Of a stretch of 64,000 nt of DNA, positions 1-12,079 are shown piece after piece. Location of the stretch: assembly GCF_041260155.1 (NCBI RefSeq), contig NC_091944.1, forward strand, positions 16,007,272 to 16,071,271. Direction: 5' to 3'. Source of the DNA: Ptychodera flava. Lineage: Eukaryota; Hemichordata; Enteropneusta; Ptychoderidae. The position numbers and the translations under genes were made by a program. Each line of letters begins with the position of its first letter. Position 1 is the stretch's first letter. The notes beneath the pieces are model-generated. The model did no database searches. It had not been told where the DNA came from and saw only the letters and a list, made by a program, of their open reading frames with translations.

Positions 1-706
1 CCATTCTTCCTAGCAAGTCAAGCTATGTTACTTTTTCCGGACTTCATCATTATTAAACAATGAGTATGGTTAGATTTCAAAGGCTGCGTTAGGGTAACAA
101 ATCCTGCTTTACGAAACACCTAACATTACGTTTTGATTGTGAACTTAAAGGGAAATTGTCGTCGGAACTGCGCCTGTGCGGGTTTCTTGTTTACAAACAA
201 TGTATTTCGTGCACGATATCCAGATGCACCTCATCATTACAGCTGAAACATTTAAATTACAGGATGCAGATAATGACAAACATGTTTTAACTTTCATCAG
301 TCACCATCGTACCTTAGATATGGTGTTTACATTGGTCGTATGGGTCCCATGTGACTGGCCTTTGTTGAGCGCAGTTCCGACGACTGTGTCCCTTTAATAA
401 GTATATAGGCCTAAGCTACTGTTTCTCTCATTTCATTATGTCTCTATAGTTGTGTTTGTACATTGTCTGTTAAAGATTCGTCGGATTTGGAATATTTATG
501 GCTGAACTAAGATTTTCGGACTTCGGGTCCAGGTTTCTTTTGTGATTTTCCGATTAAATGTCCAGATTGCAGGAACAGATGTGAATGGTTTCAGCATACA
601 TTGAAATCCACTTGTGTTCTTCTCTGACGGTAGCCATTTGACGCGAAAGCCCTTGCTAACCATGTTGTGTACATATGGCAGATATTATCAACTGCTCTAT
701 GTCATT
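1..706. other. 3' flank of transporter copy A, no gene seen
   Basis: This stretch lies downstream of the copy A stop codon (the gene is on the minus strand). I see no exon with matching splice sites and no convincing repeat. It should contain the 3' UTR of copy A, but I could not place a clear polyadenylation signal. Confidence 0.5.
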
Positions 707-3700
707 TTACTCCACAGAAGTTATTCGTTCCTCTAAAAGGGGTGATCTCTCTTCGTCCTCGTAGTTAACAGCGATCAAATTCTCGTGTCGATTCCCAGGT
801 ACCCTTCGCCTAGTAGAAGGGTAAAAGAGTAAAGTTTACATCATTAAAGAATGCGTACATCTCAACCGTCGTTTCTCTCAAACTCATAAAGGAATATTTG
901 AAATAGCTTGTGAAACCGGTGAATGAAATCAATATTTTCCAGCAGTAGAAAGGATTTTTCATTTTGATAAAATTTCAGACATTTACGTTTGACGAAATCA
1001 TTTTCGGCAAGCTGCACCCGTCGAAATAGTGACTCTCAAAAGTATGTACTACCAATGGAAGAGGTAAATTGTTTTCTTGTGCCAAAACAAGGTTCACTGA
1101 CCAATAATTCATATCAAACGTCTTACCCTGTTCCACATTGGTATTCCCAAAGACAGAATAAGATAAGTATGAGCACCATGGAGAGAAAGAATGCCGCGAA
1201 TATGGTAGCAGCCCAGCTAAAACTCAGTGCATCTGACAGTGCGCCACCAGCAGTTGGTCCAATGAAGTTACTAAATATACATGTACATTAAACAAGAATC
1301 CGTTAAAACGTGTAACATATTATTTCCATGGATAAAATGTACTCATGGGTTTGCTACTTTCACAAGAGAAAGAAATAATAAACATGATATTATATAATGT
1401 TCAAACTGTACATAAGTCGATATAAACCAATACAAATGTATAATAAAACATGAGATGTTATCTTGCAAGCAAGGAGATAGTGTTAATACCGATAGGTTGC
1501 AAGGCCAAGTGTCGCATAAAGGTGACAGACCAAACGGTATTAGGGAGGATGTTGACTTGTACTTGGAAACTCTGCGTAAACAAGATTGTATTGACACAAA
1601 TATTTCAAGATTTATTACTAAACATCTTTCCCGAGCGAATACTTCATAAGAACCAACGCCAAGATGACTTACCCTAGCGAGAAAAAGCCACTAAGAACGC
1701 CGGAAACGACGCCATATGTACCGAGATTGTCTGGCATTCCATACCATCTGAGGACAAAAAAACACGATTCGGGGGTAAAAATAACAAACATTGGACTAAA
1801 AAGCAATTTGGGAGGTTTTGCTTCGTTAACATTTACATCTTTTTCCACAAAATATACCAGCGCAGTCACGCTTGACTATTACCATCATTTTCAATTTTGT
1901 TGCCCATGACTGTTGTTCTACAGTTAGGTAATCATGGTGGCACGTTTAGCCCGATATGATGGAAATTTGAAAAAAGTGGTTTAACCAAAGCATAACTTCG
2001 GAAACCTTTATTGTGGAAAAAAGGTTTATTGAATAGACCTCCTTTGATAGACAGTCAATTAAACGATCATATTAAGTTTTGATCTCGATTCATTGGCTGT
2101 TACCATTCAACACTGCCACGTCACAATACATAGGCCAGCCGAAGACTCGATTAACGAAGTCTTCTATTGCTGAAATTCTGCCACATTCAAACTGACTTAC
2201 TCCATTTGAATTCAAAACGCCCTATACCGAAGGTTGCACTCGGAAACTTATGCCGAGGACTGAGGATAGCAAGCAATACAAGCTTTGGGGACTGACAGAA
2301 TGCACATAATGTGACATATAAAGCAAGCTAAACTTGCTGCGGTTTGGTACAAATGAGGATATCATCTACGAGTCAAAGTAGAACTGTGAACTGCTCCTGT
2401 CTTACCTGGCAGTTGTGTTGATATCATGGAAACTTGGAACTAACGCACCGGCAAGAGATAACCCTAGCAAGACCAACGAAAATATTTCTAGCCAGAGTTT
2501 GCTAGAAAGAGATATTGTCAACGTCGAGTTATTTCGTGGACTCTTTGATTTACAACCTCGTCAAGAAAATGATCCTCTGAGGCTATGTCTTCAGTTAGCA
2601 AACACTGCAACATTTGTCGGTTGCCCCTGGGTGAAGCAGGGTATTCTGACTCCTTTCAAAACAGCTAACAATTTATACGACCTATTCAAAGATCGCCACA
2701 TTCATTACAGAAGTGATGACGGTGCTTCGTGTTTATCGTAAGTTTTTTTTTCTTGTACGATTGTCTTGAGACGTGTGATTTTCGAATTTTGTTGAGATCG
2801 GTTTCAGTTACACATTTACTTTCCTTGCCTGGTGTTCACTATGCACATTTAGTAGATTTTACTGCTTCGAGAAACTTAAGTATTGTTTAATGCATTCGAA
2901 CTAAGTATTACACCAACCAAGCTAAGGGTATATTTCACCGTGAAAATATACTTCTTTTGGAGAAAATTGTTCCCAAATTGTGTAAAAATTGTTTGACATG
3001 CTCAAGTGCTTTATCCGTTTCAGAAACTCTACAAGATTAAATCGATGTTTCAATATTTTCAAAGTGCTGCATTCGATCCATACCTTTGCAAATTCATAAA
3101 AGGAGACGGTCCTACGTAAAGATATGCTGTACATGCGCCGATGTTACCAAATATCATCAATAATTTTGGAATATTCTGAAAAAATATCAAAGTTTCCTTC
3201 ATTATAAATGGTAATCTGAAATGCATCATTATCCCGCTCACTTTTTGAATTTCTGTTTTCCATGCAAAAGGAAAATAAACTTGACCGAAACGATTTTATG
3301 CAATTAGACCCTATCTTAGCAAGCAACTGTGTTTAATTTGATCTGACTTGCGGGGTACTAGGGCCATATCTTTGCGCACGGTGGTACTTGAAACAATACA
3401 CGTCTACCTAATTAAGTCCTCAACGTGTGACATAATGTGGTATATGTAATTTATGAGATGGCACAACAAACATCTTCCCTTGTGGAAAATTACCAACACT
3501 TAACTTCAATGGCTTCAAGGGTTCCAACGATAATACTTCAAACATTAAGCACCTTCTCAAAACAATTAGTAGCTATTCTATCCAGTAATCAGTGTTTTCT
3601 GTGGTACCAATTTCAGTACAGAGATTTTGTCACCGCGTGGATAATTAAAATCTAGTGGGGTCGCGCGGTGAACGGCTCGGAGACCCTCTAACTTTGTCGG

Positions 3701-6700
3701 AATTATCTTCGTCGCACTGCTGCCACACCACCCTCCAATCTCTGCGAGGAGATTGCTGTGCTACGTGTGTCGATGGTATAATATCTTATAGCATGAATAA
3801 AGTTTCCATACAGGATTTGCTATTGCTGTCGCGTACACGGCCCCATTCTCTGTGGTCGAATACAGAAATTTTACAGTATCGTAACTTACAGGAGAGAAGC
3901 GAGATAGATGGAGCGATACCGCTGTACTGTCGTTACGATCACGCTCCTGAGAAAATTGGACATGTCTTGTAACAAAGGATTATAATCGTGCAACAAACGC
4001 AGTACAGCACTCACCATTTTGTCGGTCATGTAGCCCCAGAAGAAAGCTGACAGTGAATACGCTGCTGCAATGCTTACATACATCAAACCCACAGCGCCCG
4101 GATCAAAATCAAACTAGACATGGGGAAAGTTAAAGTCAGTAGAAAAGAAATAGGAGCATTGAGTATCTCGAAGCACAACACCAAATTTCATTTAAATTTT
4201 TCTTATGCATGAAAAGTAAGTTCGATCTTTAAATGTTTTGAAAACTAGCAGAACATCAAGCATACAGAAACCAGGGTAATGAAAGAAAGTCTTGCGATAA
4301 TGTGTCAAACATGTATGAAATATGTCAAAACTGCCTGGTGTATCAGAGTCATAGGTAGATGCCGGCACGGTGGCATATGTGTAAAATTCTATCAAGGCTA
4401 AGACACTCACCTCCTCCTTAAGATGTATTGCTAATGTTGGATCTATAAAACTTATCCCCATACTTGTAGCTACTACGCTTCCACACGTTACCCATACAGC
4501 CGGCATCGAGAGTAACTGTAACATAGACCCTGATTCTGGTTTTGAACTATCTGTAACATACGAACAACGCTTCATATACATGTGTGCCTTTACAGGCAAG
4601 TTTTCAGGGCGTGTCACGCTTATCTAATATATACGCAGGATCGAGTTTCCTGCGAATTACATCTTTTCTGGTATGTATACGTGTATTGCAGTCTCTTGCT
4701 TATTGTGCTTTTTACCATTATCTTTCAAGTTTGAAATCTCAGCTAGTTAAAAAACTAGTCTTCATGAAACTCTCCCTCACGTACCTGCTGGGTGCGGCAG
4801 AATAAAGACGTTACACGCAAATACCACTAGAGTGAAGGCTCCAAGAATTACGAAAGGAAGGGCAAAACCACCGGCCTGCAAGTGAATAAGTGAAAACCAT
4901 TACAAACCAGAAACTAAAAGGCTTAATCTTGTCATTTCATATTAATAGATGGTATTTGAATCCTTTAAGGTTGTGTAGCGTTTAGAGTGCGATGTGCTTC
5001 TAGGGTACCAAAGTGTTACAGGGCCACTGGCATCAAAGTGGTGGCCAGCACTCTGCACTTAAATGTATAGACGAAACATAATGACACGACTTTACCAATA
5101 TTTTAGTGTCTAGAGGGATAGAGAGTGATAGACACTGATAAACACGGGCAATTGCGACAGAGTCAGGGCCAAAACAAAAGCAGATAAGGACATCGACAAA
5201 GTGAGATACACCGAGATAGCGAATGAGCCATAATACGAGTGACACTTACTTCATATAAGTAACCACCTATTGGTGGACCAATCACAAAACCCAATCCGCT
5301 GAAAATCTCAAGTATTCCCTTTGTGAAAAAAACGGTACATAAACAAGATTAATCACTGCGTCTGTGATACGGTTTAATTTTAAGAGAAAAAGAACGAAAG
5401 GCATTTGGTTTACTAAAACACATGAGCAGTATAATGCCTTTCTAATGAAAAAAATCAATTGTATCAAAAATTTTAGTCATTGTCACATATTCCTATGTAA
5501 CGAAGATTTCATCTGTAACAAATTTACTCACTTTTTTACAAGTTTTATGGAAACAAGCGTTAAGCTTCTGTTGGCATTGGAGATTTGGTATCATTTTTCA
5601 TCGCTATTACTACTTACAAAAACTGTTGATAGGTTATCTGGAAATGTCTTGGCAACGATAGCAAATGATGCTGTGGTTGATGCTGCTCCTCCCACAGCCT
5701 CAATGGATCGGACTACAAAACAAAAGGCAATGAATTCTGTCCCATGGTCCAGTCTATCAAGAAACCTATAAAAAGAGCAAAGAAATTGCATTCTTGCTTT
5801 CAATGAAGTATTTCTTCAAAAATGTTACCGTTAGTTATGGTTATTGCGACATCCCTGTTCTTCAAAAGAATCCCTTTCTCAACCAAGAAACTTTCCAATT
5901 TCGTGGCCTCCTATACAGTTTTGTTGATGCATCAAGTAACTGACCTGCACTTTTGCTTGATTTTGTTCGAGTGTCTGAGTGTATCAAAACATACTGGAAC
6001 ACAAGCACGGAAACTAGAATGCTCACCCATAGATTATTGCACAGTAACCACACGCAAAAGATCCGGACAAGAACATGAATCTTGCGCCTATTTGTGGGAG
6101 CTGAAAATTTGAAAAGAAAAATATCAGTGTTCGTTATCAAGAACATGCAGGTATGGGGATTGATCAGAAGATGTTAGGAAGGTTGGTTAGAAGGGGTTTC
6201 TCAATGTTCTTCGATTTAACGTTAAAAATTCTGACATATTTTAGTGCCAGAACTTGTAAATAGTTTTCAGGAAACCATCTGTTTCCAATTCAGCCGTATG
6301 ATTATGCTAATGGCTTTCAAGATCATCAATTTTTATATTTCTGTGTAACCTGCGACGTAACATGAAGTCATATGTCGAGATTGCGTTTCTGTTAATTCAT
6401 AGCTCACAATGACTATGCTTATCAATATTTCAAAATCTCATTTCGTAGACATCCTTTAAAATACCATTCCAGTTAATTTTTTCAGGTAACAAGAATCTTG
6501 ACTGAGAGGGACAAAGGTCTTTTTTGGAGCTCTTTTGTCATAAATGTTGATATGAAAAATATTTTGTGTTTGACTTCTTGAAACATGCTGAAATACTATT
6601 CAACTGTGCACAATCTTAATCCTGCTTGCAGCCAGACAAGATTGAACATTCAGTGAAACATTTTAAAGGTATACTGTCACCTGTTCCAATTTTGCCACAG

Positions 6701-8392
6701 TTACCATAGAAAGAGACAATCTAACCAATCACAGAATTTAAGCGGGTGGCCGCTTTTTAAACACAGCGCCATCACATGGGCACTTTGAATACCAAGGAAC
6801 GCCCCTTTGACCATATATGGGCATATTTAGATTACAGGTGACTGTATACCTTTAATGCCGGTCTGTACCATAAAATAAAGTTCAACATTTCCAACAATAT
6901 CTTCCACTGATTTATTTTATCAACTTCAATGATAGGGAGTAGAATGATAGAGAATATTCAGAATTAAGTATTCATAGTGTCTTGATGTGTTCAAATTGCA
7001 CACACTGTATCATGTTCACAGTAAATCCCAGCAAAAATTTTAGTCGCTTGATCGTAGGCACTTACAAATTTTCCCAAGATCGGTGAGACGACAAACCTGA
7101 CCAACGAATAACAACCGAAAATCAGACCGATAACGGTATCCGAGGCACCCATCGTCTTAGCCTGAGGTCAAGAAACACAATAAATTATTGAAAAGAAATG
7201 TTGTATTAACAATAGAGCTGTACTTTGGATGATTGATGGCGTAACTGTCAACATCGTTGCATGAGTGTGGTTGTTGTTTGGGTGAATTATTGGTCACTGC
7301 TGATAAATTCTTTAGATGAAATGATTAAGGTAGAATGCGCCTAGGGGATAGATATTTTGACTTTCAAACTTGTACAATGTTCTTTCGGCATACTTATGTG
7401 AGTTCATTGTGAATCTTATGGAGTAAATAAAGTTGTCTTCGGATCAGATAAGTTGTGAAAATCGGGAATTACATTTCTCTGGTACCAAAGTTTGCACAGT
7501 GACACCTCATTATTATACCTGATTTTGAAGGAGAATGGTTTAAGTTTCCTTGAGAAAACTTTAAAGAAATATTTGTCTTTCACTTTCGAGGCACTAACAA
7601 CCTCAAAATCGCTTTCATCAGAATATCATTGCCATTGCACAATATTACAAAGCTATAATAAGTGAATGAATGAATTGATAAATAAATGAATGAATAAATG
7701 AATAAATAACTATAATTGATTGGTGCCGGGCAACAGTAGATATGGAACTCGAGTGCATTTGTCTTTCTCAAGTTTTTGCGTTCATGTATCCCGCCTTAAC
7801 TCGTCATTGTCAATAAAGAAGACACGAGTCTATTCGTGATGCATCGACTAAAACCAGGTAGGTTCACTCTGCCTTGATTTGATAGTTAAGATTAAGATCC
7901 AACCTTGGAATCTTGTAAGCTATTTACCTCTCGCGATGTAATCTACCTAATTGCCATTTCAAACTTGAAGTAAACTTTGGCATTGTAAAATATTTAAGTT
8001 TACTTTGAAATTATGGCGATTAGGACTTAAGATATTAAACTAATATCATGGACATTTCGTTTCCAAAATTGCTTGTCACACAGCCACCTTTCCAGAAATT
8101 GCCGATTCATTTGCATATTTATGAAGTAAACGCCACGACAAGGGTTTTTTGAACGGTCTCCGTGGTTACAAAGGATGTGTAAGAATTGAAAAAAATTACC
8201 AACCTTGGTCGGGAAGAACGGGGCAAGAATGCTGAAGCTTACTGAGTTGGCAAGATTGGCCAGTGACAAAGTCACTACCGTTATCTTCTGACTTCTGGTG
8301 AACATACCGACTTTGTCCGCATTTTCTGACTTGACGCCATCGTGTTTGTTCCCGGGCCCGTTACCCTCACATTGTCGATGGCCCGTTGCCAT
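707..8392 (-). CDS. SLC18B1: SLC18B1-like MFS transporter, copy A (complete, 13 exons, 471 aa)
   Basis: Exons in transcript order: 8204-8392, 7066-7161, 6027-6100, 5618-5765, 5250-5318, 4785-4875, 4411-4550, 4015-4113, 3084-3175, 2406-2501, 1673-1747, 1127-1270, 707-809. All introns are GT/AG and the phases join into one 1416-nt frame. The start is fixed by an in-frame TGA 9 nt upstream of the ATG. The product is a 12-helix major facilitator protein. TM1 is near residues 37-60. A motif-A-like loop (GKFLPQIGARF) follows TM2. TM5 carries the antiporter-type motif C (GLGFVIGPPIGG), and a related GPTAGG lies near TM11-12. The TM8-9 loop has WGYMTDK. The tail ends in an acidic dileucine, ERSPLL. 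Mammalian SLC18B1 is a vesicular polyamine/H+ exchanger; the substrate here is inferred. It is the most divergent copy: exon 8 matches copy B at about half its residues. Confidence 0.92.
6667..6851. mobile_element. 185-bp MITE with TTAA flanks (piggyBac-like), copy A intron 2
   Basis: 18-bp terminal inverted repeats at 6667-6684 and 6834-6851 differ at one position and begin AGGTATAC. Each end is flanked by TTAA (6663-6666 and 6852-6855), the target-site duplication typical of piggyBac-type elements. There is no coding capacity. It sits between exons 2 and 3 of copy A. Confidence 0.8.
7663..7710. repeat. GAAT/AAAT microsatellite
   Basis: An irregular run of 4-bp GAAT and AAAT units in intron 1 of copy A. 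The ORF across it is low-complexity and not a gene. Confidence 0.75.
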
Positions 8393-9203
8393 TTGTACTC
8401 ATTGGCATTGAACCAAAGTACCATGCAGTAGCTGCCATACAAAACCAAATTGCTTTAATTCTGCTTAATGCCTTCCAAAAGTTTAACACATATGCCGTTT
8501 TCTAGTCTGTCCGTCTGTCTGTCCGTCTGTCTATCAGTTCTTTTGTTAGTTACTTTGGGTGTGTAAGCTTATTCATCATGGAAACAAGCTGAGGGAAAAT
8601 CTGGAACAAGAGGTCAATGTAGAGTGTTCACATACCGTAATGTTTGCTTTGCAGGTCACTCTGACCTACAATAAGGATATTGTCTTCTGTGTGAATGGAG
8701 GGGTCTGTACACCATTAGCAGTGAGACTCTTCCATCATAGAAAATGTGGCATGGTTAACATGATTCCTTAGTTTGTCGTGTTTCATTGGTCGACGTCTAT
8801 GATGGACATGTTGTCATAATTATCCGTCTACGTAAGTCTTTGTCACACAGTCTCGGCCATTTTTATGTGAAGATAAGCATTTTCTAACATCTTGCGACAA
8901 GCACAAAGCTGAACAACCGTGCAAGGGTTGAACTACGAAGAGTAAAAAAGATTTCAGACATGTTTATGACCTTGTAACTTGCATCAAAGTTGATCAAAGA
9001 GACCAATTAAGAATGTTATTCGTCACTTTACCTGTTAAGGACACTTCAGGCAGTTGTACTACTCATGCATAACGTATCAGTATATATCATGCTGTTAAGC
9101 AGACGTTGAAATAGGTCACAGCGGTCAAACGGAAGAGTCAATAATACTTTGCACTTAGGATCAACTCAATTGATATCACATGATAACTCGGTGCGTTATG
9201 TGT

Positions 9204-9400
9204 TAGACTCTCTCACAGCCCCTCGCCTGCTTCACCTCTGACCATAATACTGCCCTCAGACGGTCGGCTCAGCCAAGTTCCGCTACGCTATAACCCGGCT
9301 GGCTCGGTGAGCCTTGCTTGCTAGAAAGACTGTTGAGGGCGCATCACCATATGGTTGAGGATAGAGCTGCGTAGCGGACGAGGGGCTGTGAGAGAGTCTA
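9204..9400. mobile_element. 197-bp MITE with perfect 9-bp target duplication
   Basis: Terminal inverted repeats of 22 identical bases (9204-9225 and 9379-9400) start TAGACTCTCTCACAG. They are flanked by an exact 9-bp direct repeat, GTTATGTGT, at 9195-9203 and 9401-9409. A 9-bp target duplication suggests Mutator-like mobilisation; an 8-bp (hAT) reading is possible. It has no ORF. It lies upstream of copy A, outside the segmental duplication. Confidence 0.88.
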
Positions 9401-10424
9401 GTTATGTGTGTGCCGAATATCCGCGTGAGGGACAGTCGCAAATATCACAGTGAAATATTGCGTTCTTAAGTTGATACTATTGTTCGGTGGGTTGTAACAC
9501 TAAAATAGTCGCGTTTTAATACCACCATGGCATCATAGTTATAGGTAACAGCCCCGCAGGAAAATCATTACACAAAATAAACTTTTGTGTAACTACACAC
9601 AAATTAACAGCTGACTAGACCATGGCACCGAGGCACATGCTACACAAATCGAAAGTCTCCCGGCCCCCGAATGCTCGTAACAATTTAGTGATCCAAATAG
9701 TTTACCTTTGTTGGCAGAATTTCTTGAAGAGATCGCAGCGAGAGGTTCCAGGGCACCAAAGTGCTTTCAACCGGCCATTTGATCTGTCGCTCTACCTTAA
9801 CACACGGCGAGTAAGATTACACAATCTTGCGCAATCAGCTTAACGCCGCGAGCTGTGCTTTACATCTTCAGCATCTTGCCCAAGGCATGTCAACATGATT
9901 TGACGATAAACAGGTAGCGACCTCAAGATGTCAGTTTAACGTACACTAAGCCAATCACACATTGTACCCTGGGCAAAATGATAATAAATGAGGACGGAAT
10001 ATAAGTTTTGTAAACAAATAAGATAATCCGGCCAAATAAACCTTGCTGTAGTTTAACGCCTACGCTTGCAGTACCGTAGCCATTTGGGTAATTTGCAAAC
10101 AATTAGAGCTAGTAAATGGTAGATATGATACCATCTGTTTTGCCGGTGAACAGGACCGAAGTTGCTTCTGGTTGATCACTCGTTCATTATTCTTAAAAGT
10201 TATAATTGTATGCCAAATTATCAAATAAATAAATTAAGGCTTGTATGTACCTCTAAATGAAAGTTTTAAAATTTTCCCTACCTTGCCTAAAGGAATCTTT
10301 GCACCACAAGAATGAAAATCAGGGGTCACCGTGCAAATTCTCGATTTAAAGAAACAAATAACTCAAAACCCCCTGATTCTTAAAATACAATATATGCGCT
10401 TCATGCCGTATCTCTATACAAATA

Positions 10425-10529
10425 TGACATTCAACTGGTCCAATAATCATTTCCATTCAAGGTAATAAATTACCAGGTCCATGGGACAATTGTGATTTAC
10501 AAATTTAAGTAGGACCATCCCGAACAAAT
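10425..10529 (-). repeat. 3'-end fragment of retroelement family R1
   Basis: About 105 bp matching the terminal segment of the reverse-transcriptase-bearing insertions at 34499 and 42431 and the tail at 50128. The shared end begins TGACATTMAACTGGTCC on the plus strand. It is a severely 5'-truncated copy without coding sequence, and no poly-A adjoins it. Confidence 0.7.
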
Positions 10530-12079
10530 AACATTTACGAATTTCAAAAAAACAAGACGACCAAAAACAAGAGAGTAAATATACTGTTACACCATGTATC
10601 CATGTTTAAGCGTGATACACAATCATAGTTCGGATTTTAAAATTTTGCTGTTCAATATTGTGTGCACTGTTGGCAGTTTACACACGCGCCTGTGGTAAAA
10701 CGTGTCAGTTATGCTAACATAATTTCAAGAATCATGATCTCAGTGGTTCAAACATCTTCAGTCGGGTGCAGGAAAATTGCGCATTCCAAGAAGTTACTTC
10801 AAGAATCATCGTCTGAAAATCATCATACTTTGATAATTTTAAAGGCTTTTCTCTTCCACGAGCTCCACGGAGTGAGGGCTGCCCAGGTGAACTAACAAAA
10901 ACAATGAATGGTTGTGGTCCGATCTATGAAAGGATAGCCGTCCACCGCATTCTGCTATGCTGTGCACTACCATTAGTCTACATCCACATGTCTAATCTAA
11001 ACTTTGGACTTCCATTCTAAAGGCACAGATTTTACCTGTTGCCAAAACATTTTGGTCAAAATAACTTCGTAAATACCCAAAGAAAGGAATTCAAATGGAT
11101 AAAAAATCGGGCGTGTTTCACGAGATTTCAATCTATAACAGACTAAGCAAATGTAAACATGTCTTGATTATTGCTCAAAGGGATTAAAGTGGTACGCTTT
11201 ACCACGGTTCCTTATGGAGGGACTGTGGCTTTGCATGATTGATTTGCAGGATTTGGTTATGAAACGAATTAGTTAAACACTTGGACACAGCTTTAACCTT
11301 TAATCAGGGTTTGCCCTTCGTTCTCTTCCTTTGTGAATAAGCTGGAAGTATATCACACATGCACTTGACAATCAAATAAGAAGCAAGCAAGGTTACTCTG
11401 AAGTCTTATTTCGGTTAAGATGTTTATGTTAAAGTAACATTGTTTTTATAATACATAAAAAGTTTGAAAAAAATAACATAAAATCTGAATCAAAAGTATC
11501 GCTTTCATAATTTTGTAAGTACCTGATGACAATTGCAGCATTTCTGTATAGATAGAGATATCAATATAAACCATATACAATTTGTTAAAATCAATAGAAA
11601 TTTTCTTTGTAAAGTGCATTAAAGACTAAATAAATGGGTATGATGAAAACAGAAACTTTTCCAGATTTAACTACGAGAGAATGTGTGCAAAAACCAGTCA
11701 AGATGTTGCAATAATTGTAGAACATTTTTCAGATATAGTATGAAAAGATGTGAAATGTATACACAACTATGTGAAAGCCAACCAAGTAAATGTATAACAA
11801 TTCAAGTCACCTCACTCTGAAACTTTCAGACCCACCAGTCTCTTGGAGAAAGGCGGAATAACTGTTTATATGCTCTTTTTGTATTTATAGTAAGTGAAAC
11901 GAAACACTGATACAATCTTGGATCCCATAATATATTTATCCTGTTTAAGATGATTATATCACTGGATCTCTTGAATTGCATCTTACCGATTACATTTTAC
12001 ACAGGCTAACATATATAAATTCTACAAAGAATTTAAAATCAAAAATTTCAACGATAGCACTTTTGGTATGTTTACAAAC

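Larger units (their letters stand above)
8393..11840. other. Spacer between copy A (5' side) and copy B (3' side)
   Basis: Single-copy spacer that does not recur elsewhere in the window, apart from a retroelement tail at 10425-10529 and the MITE at 9204-9400. It should contain the copy A promoter near 8393-8600, where I see no reliable TATA box. A short GTCT microsatellite lies at 8505-8534. Open frames at 9622-9843 and 10662-10895 show no recognisable domain, and I do not call them genes. Confidence 0.5.

Noticed and set aside
3655..3972. 105-residue plus-strand ORF in copy A intron 8
   Set aside because: No recognisable domain, no homologue in the other units, and it begins with a GTG rather than ATG.
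10662..10895. 77-residue ORF in the A-B spacer
   Set aside because: No domain, no splice or codon evidence, and it is not conserved elsewhere in the window.
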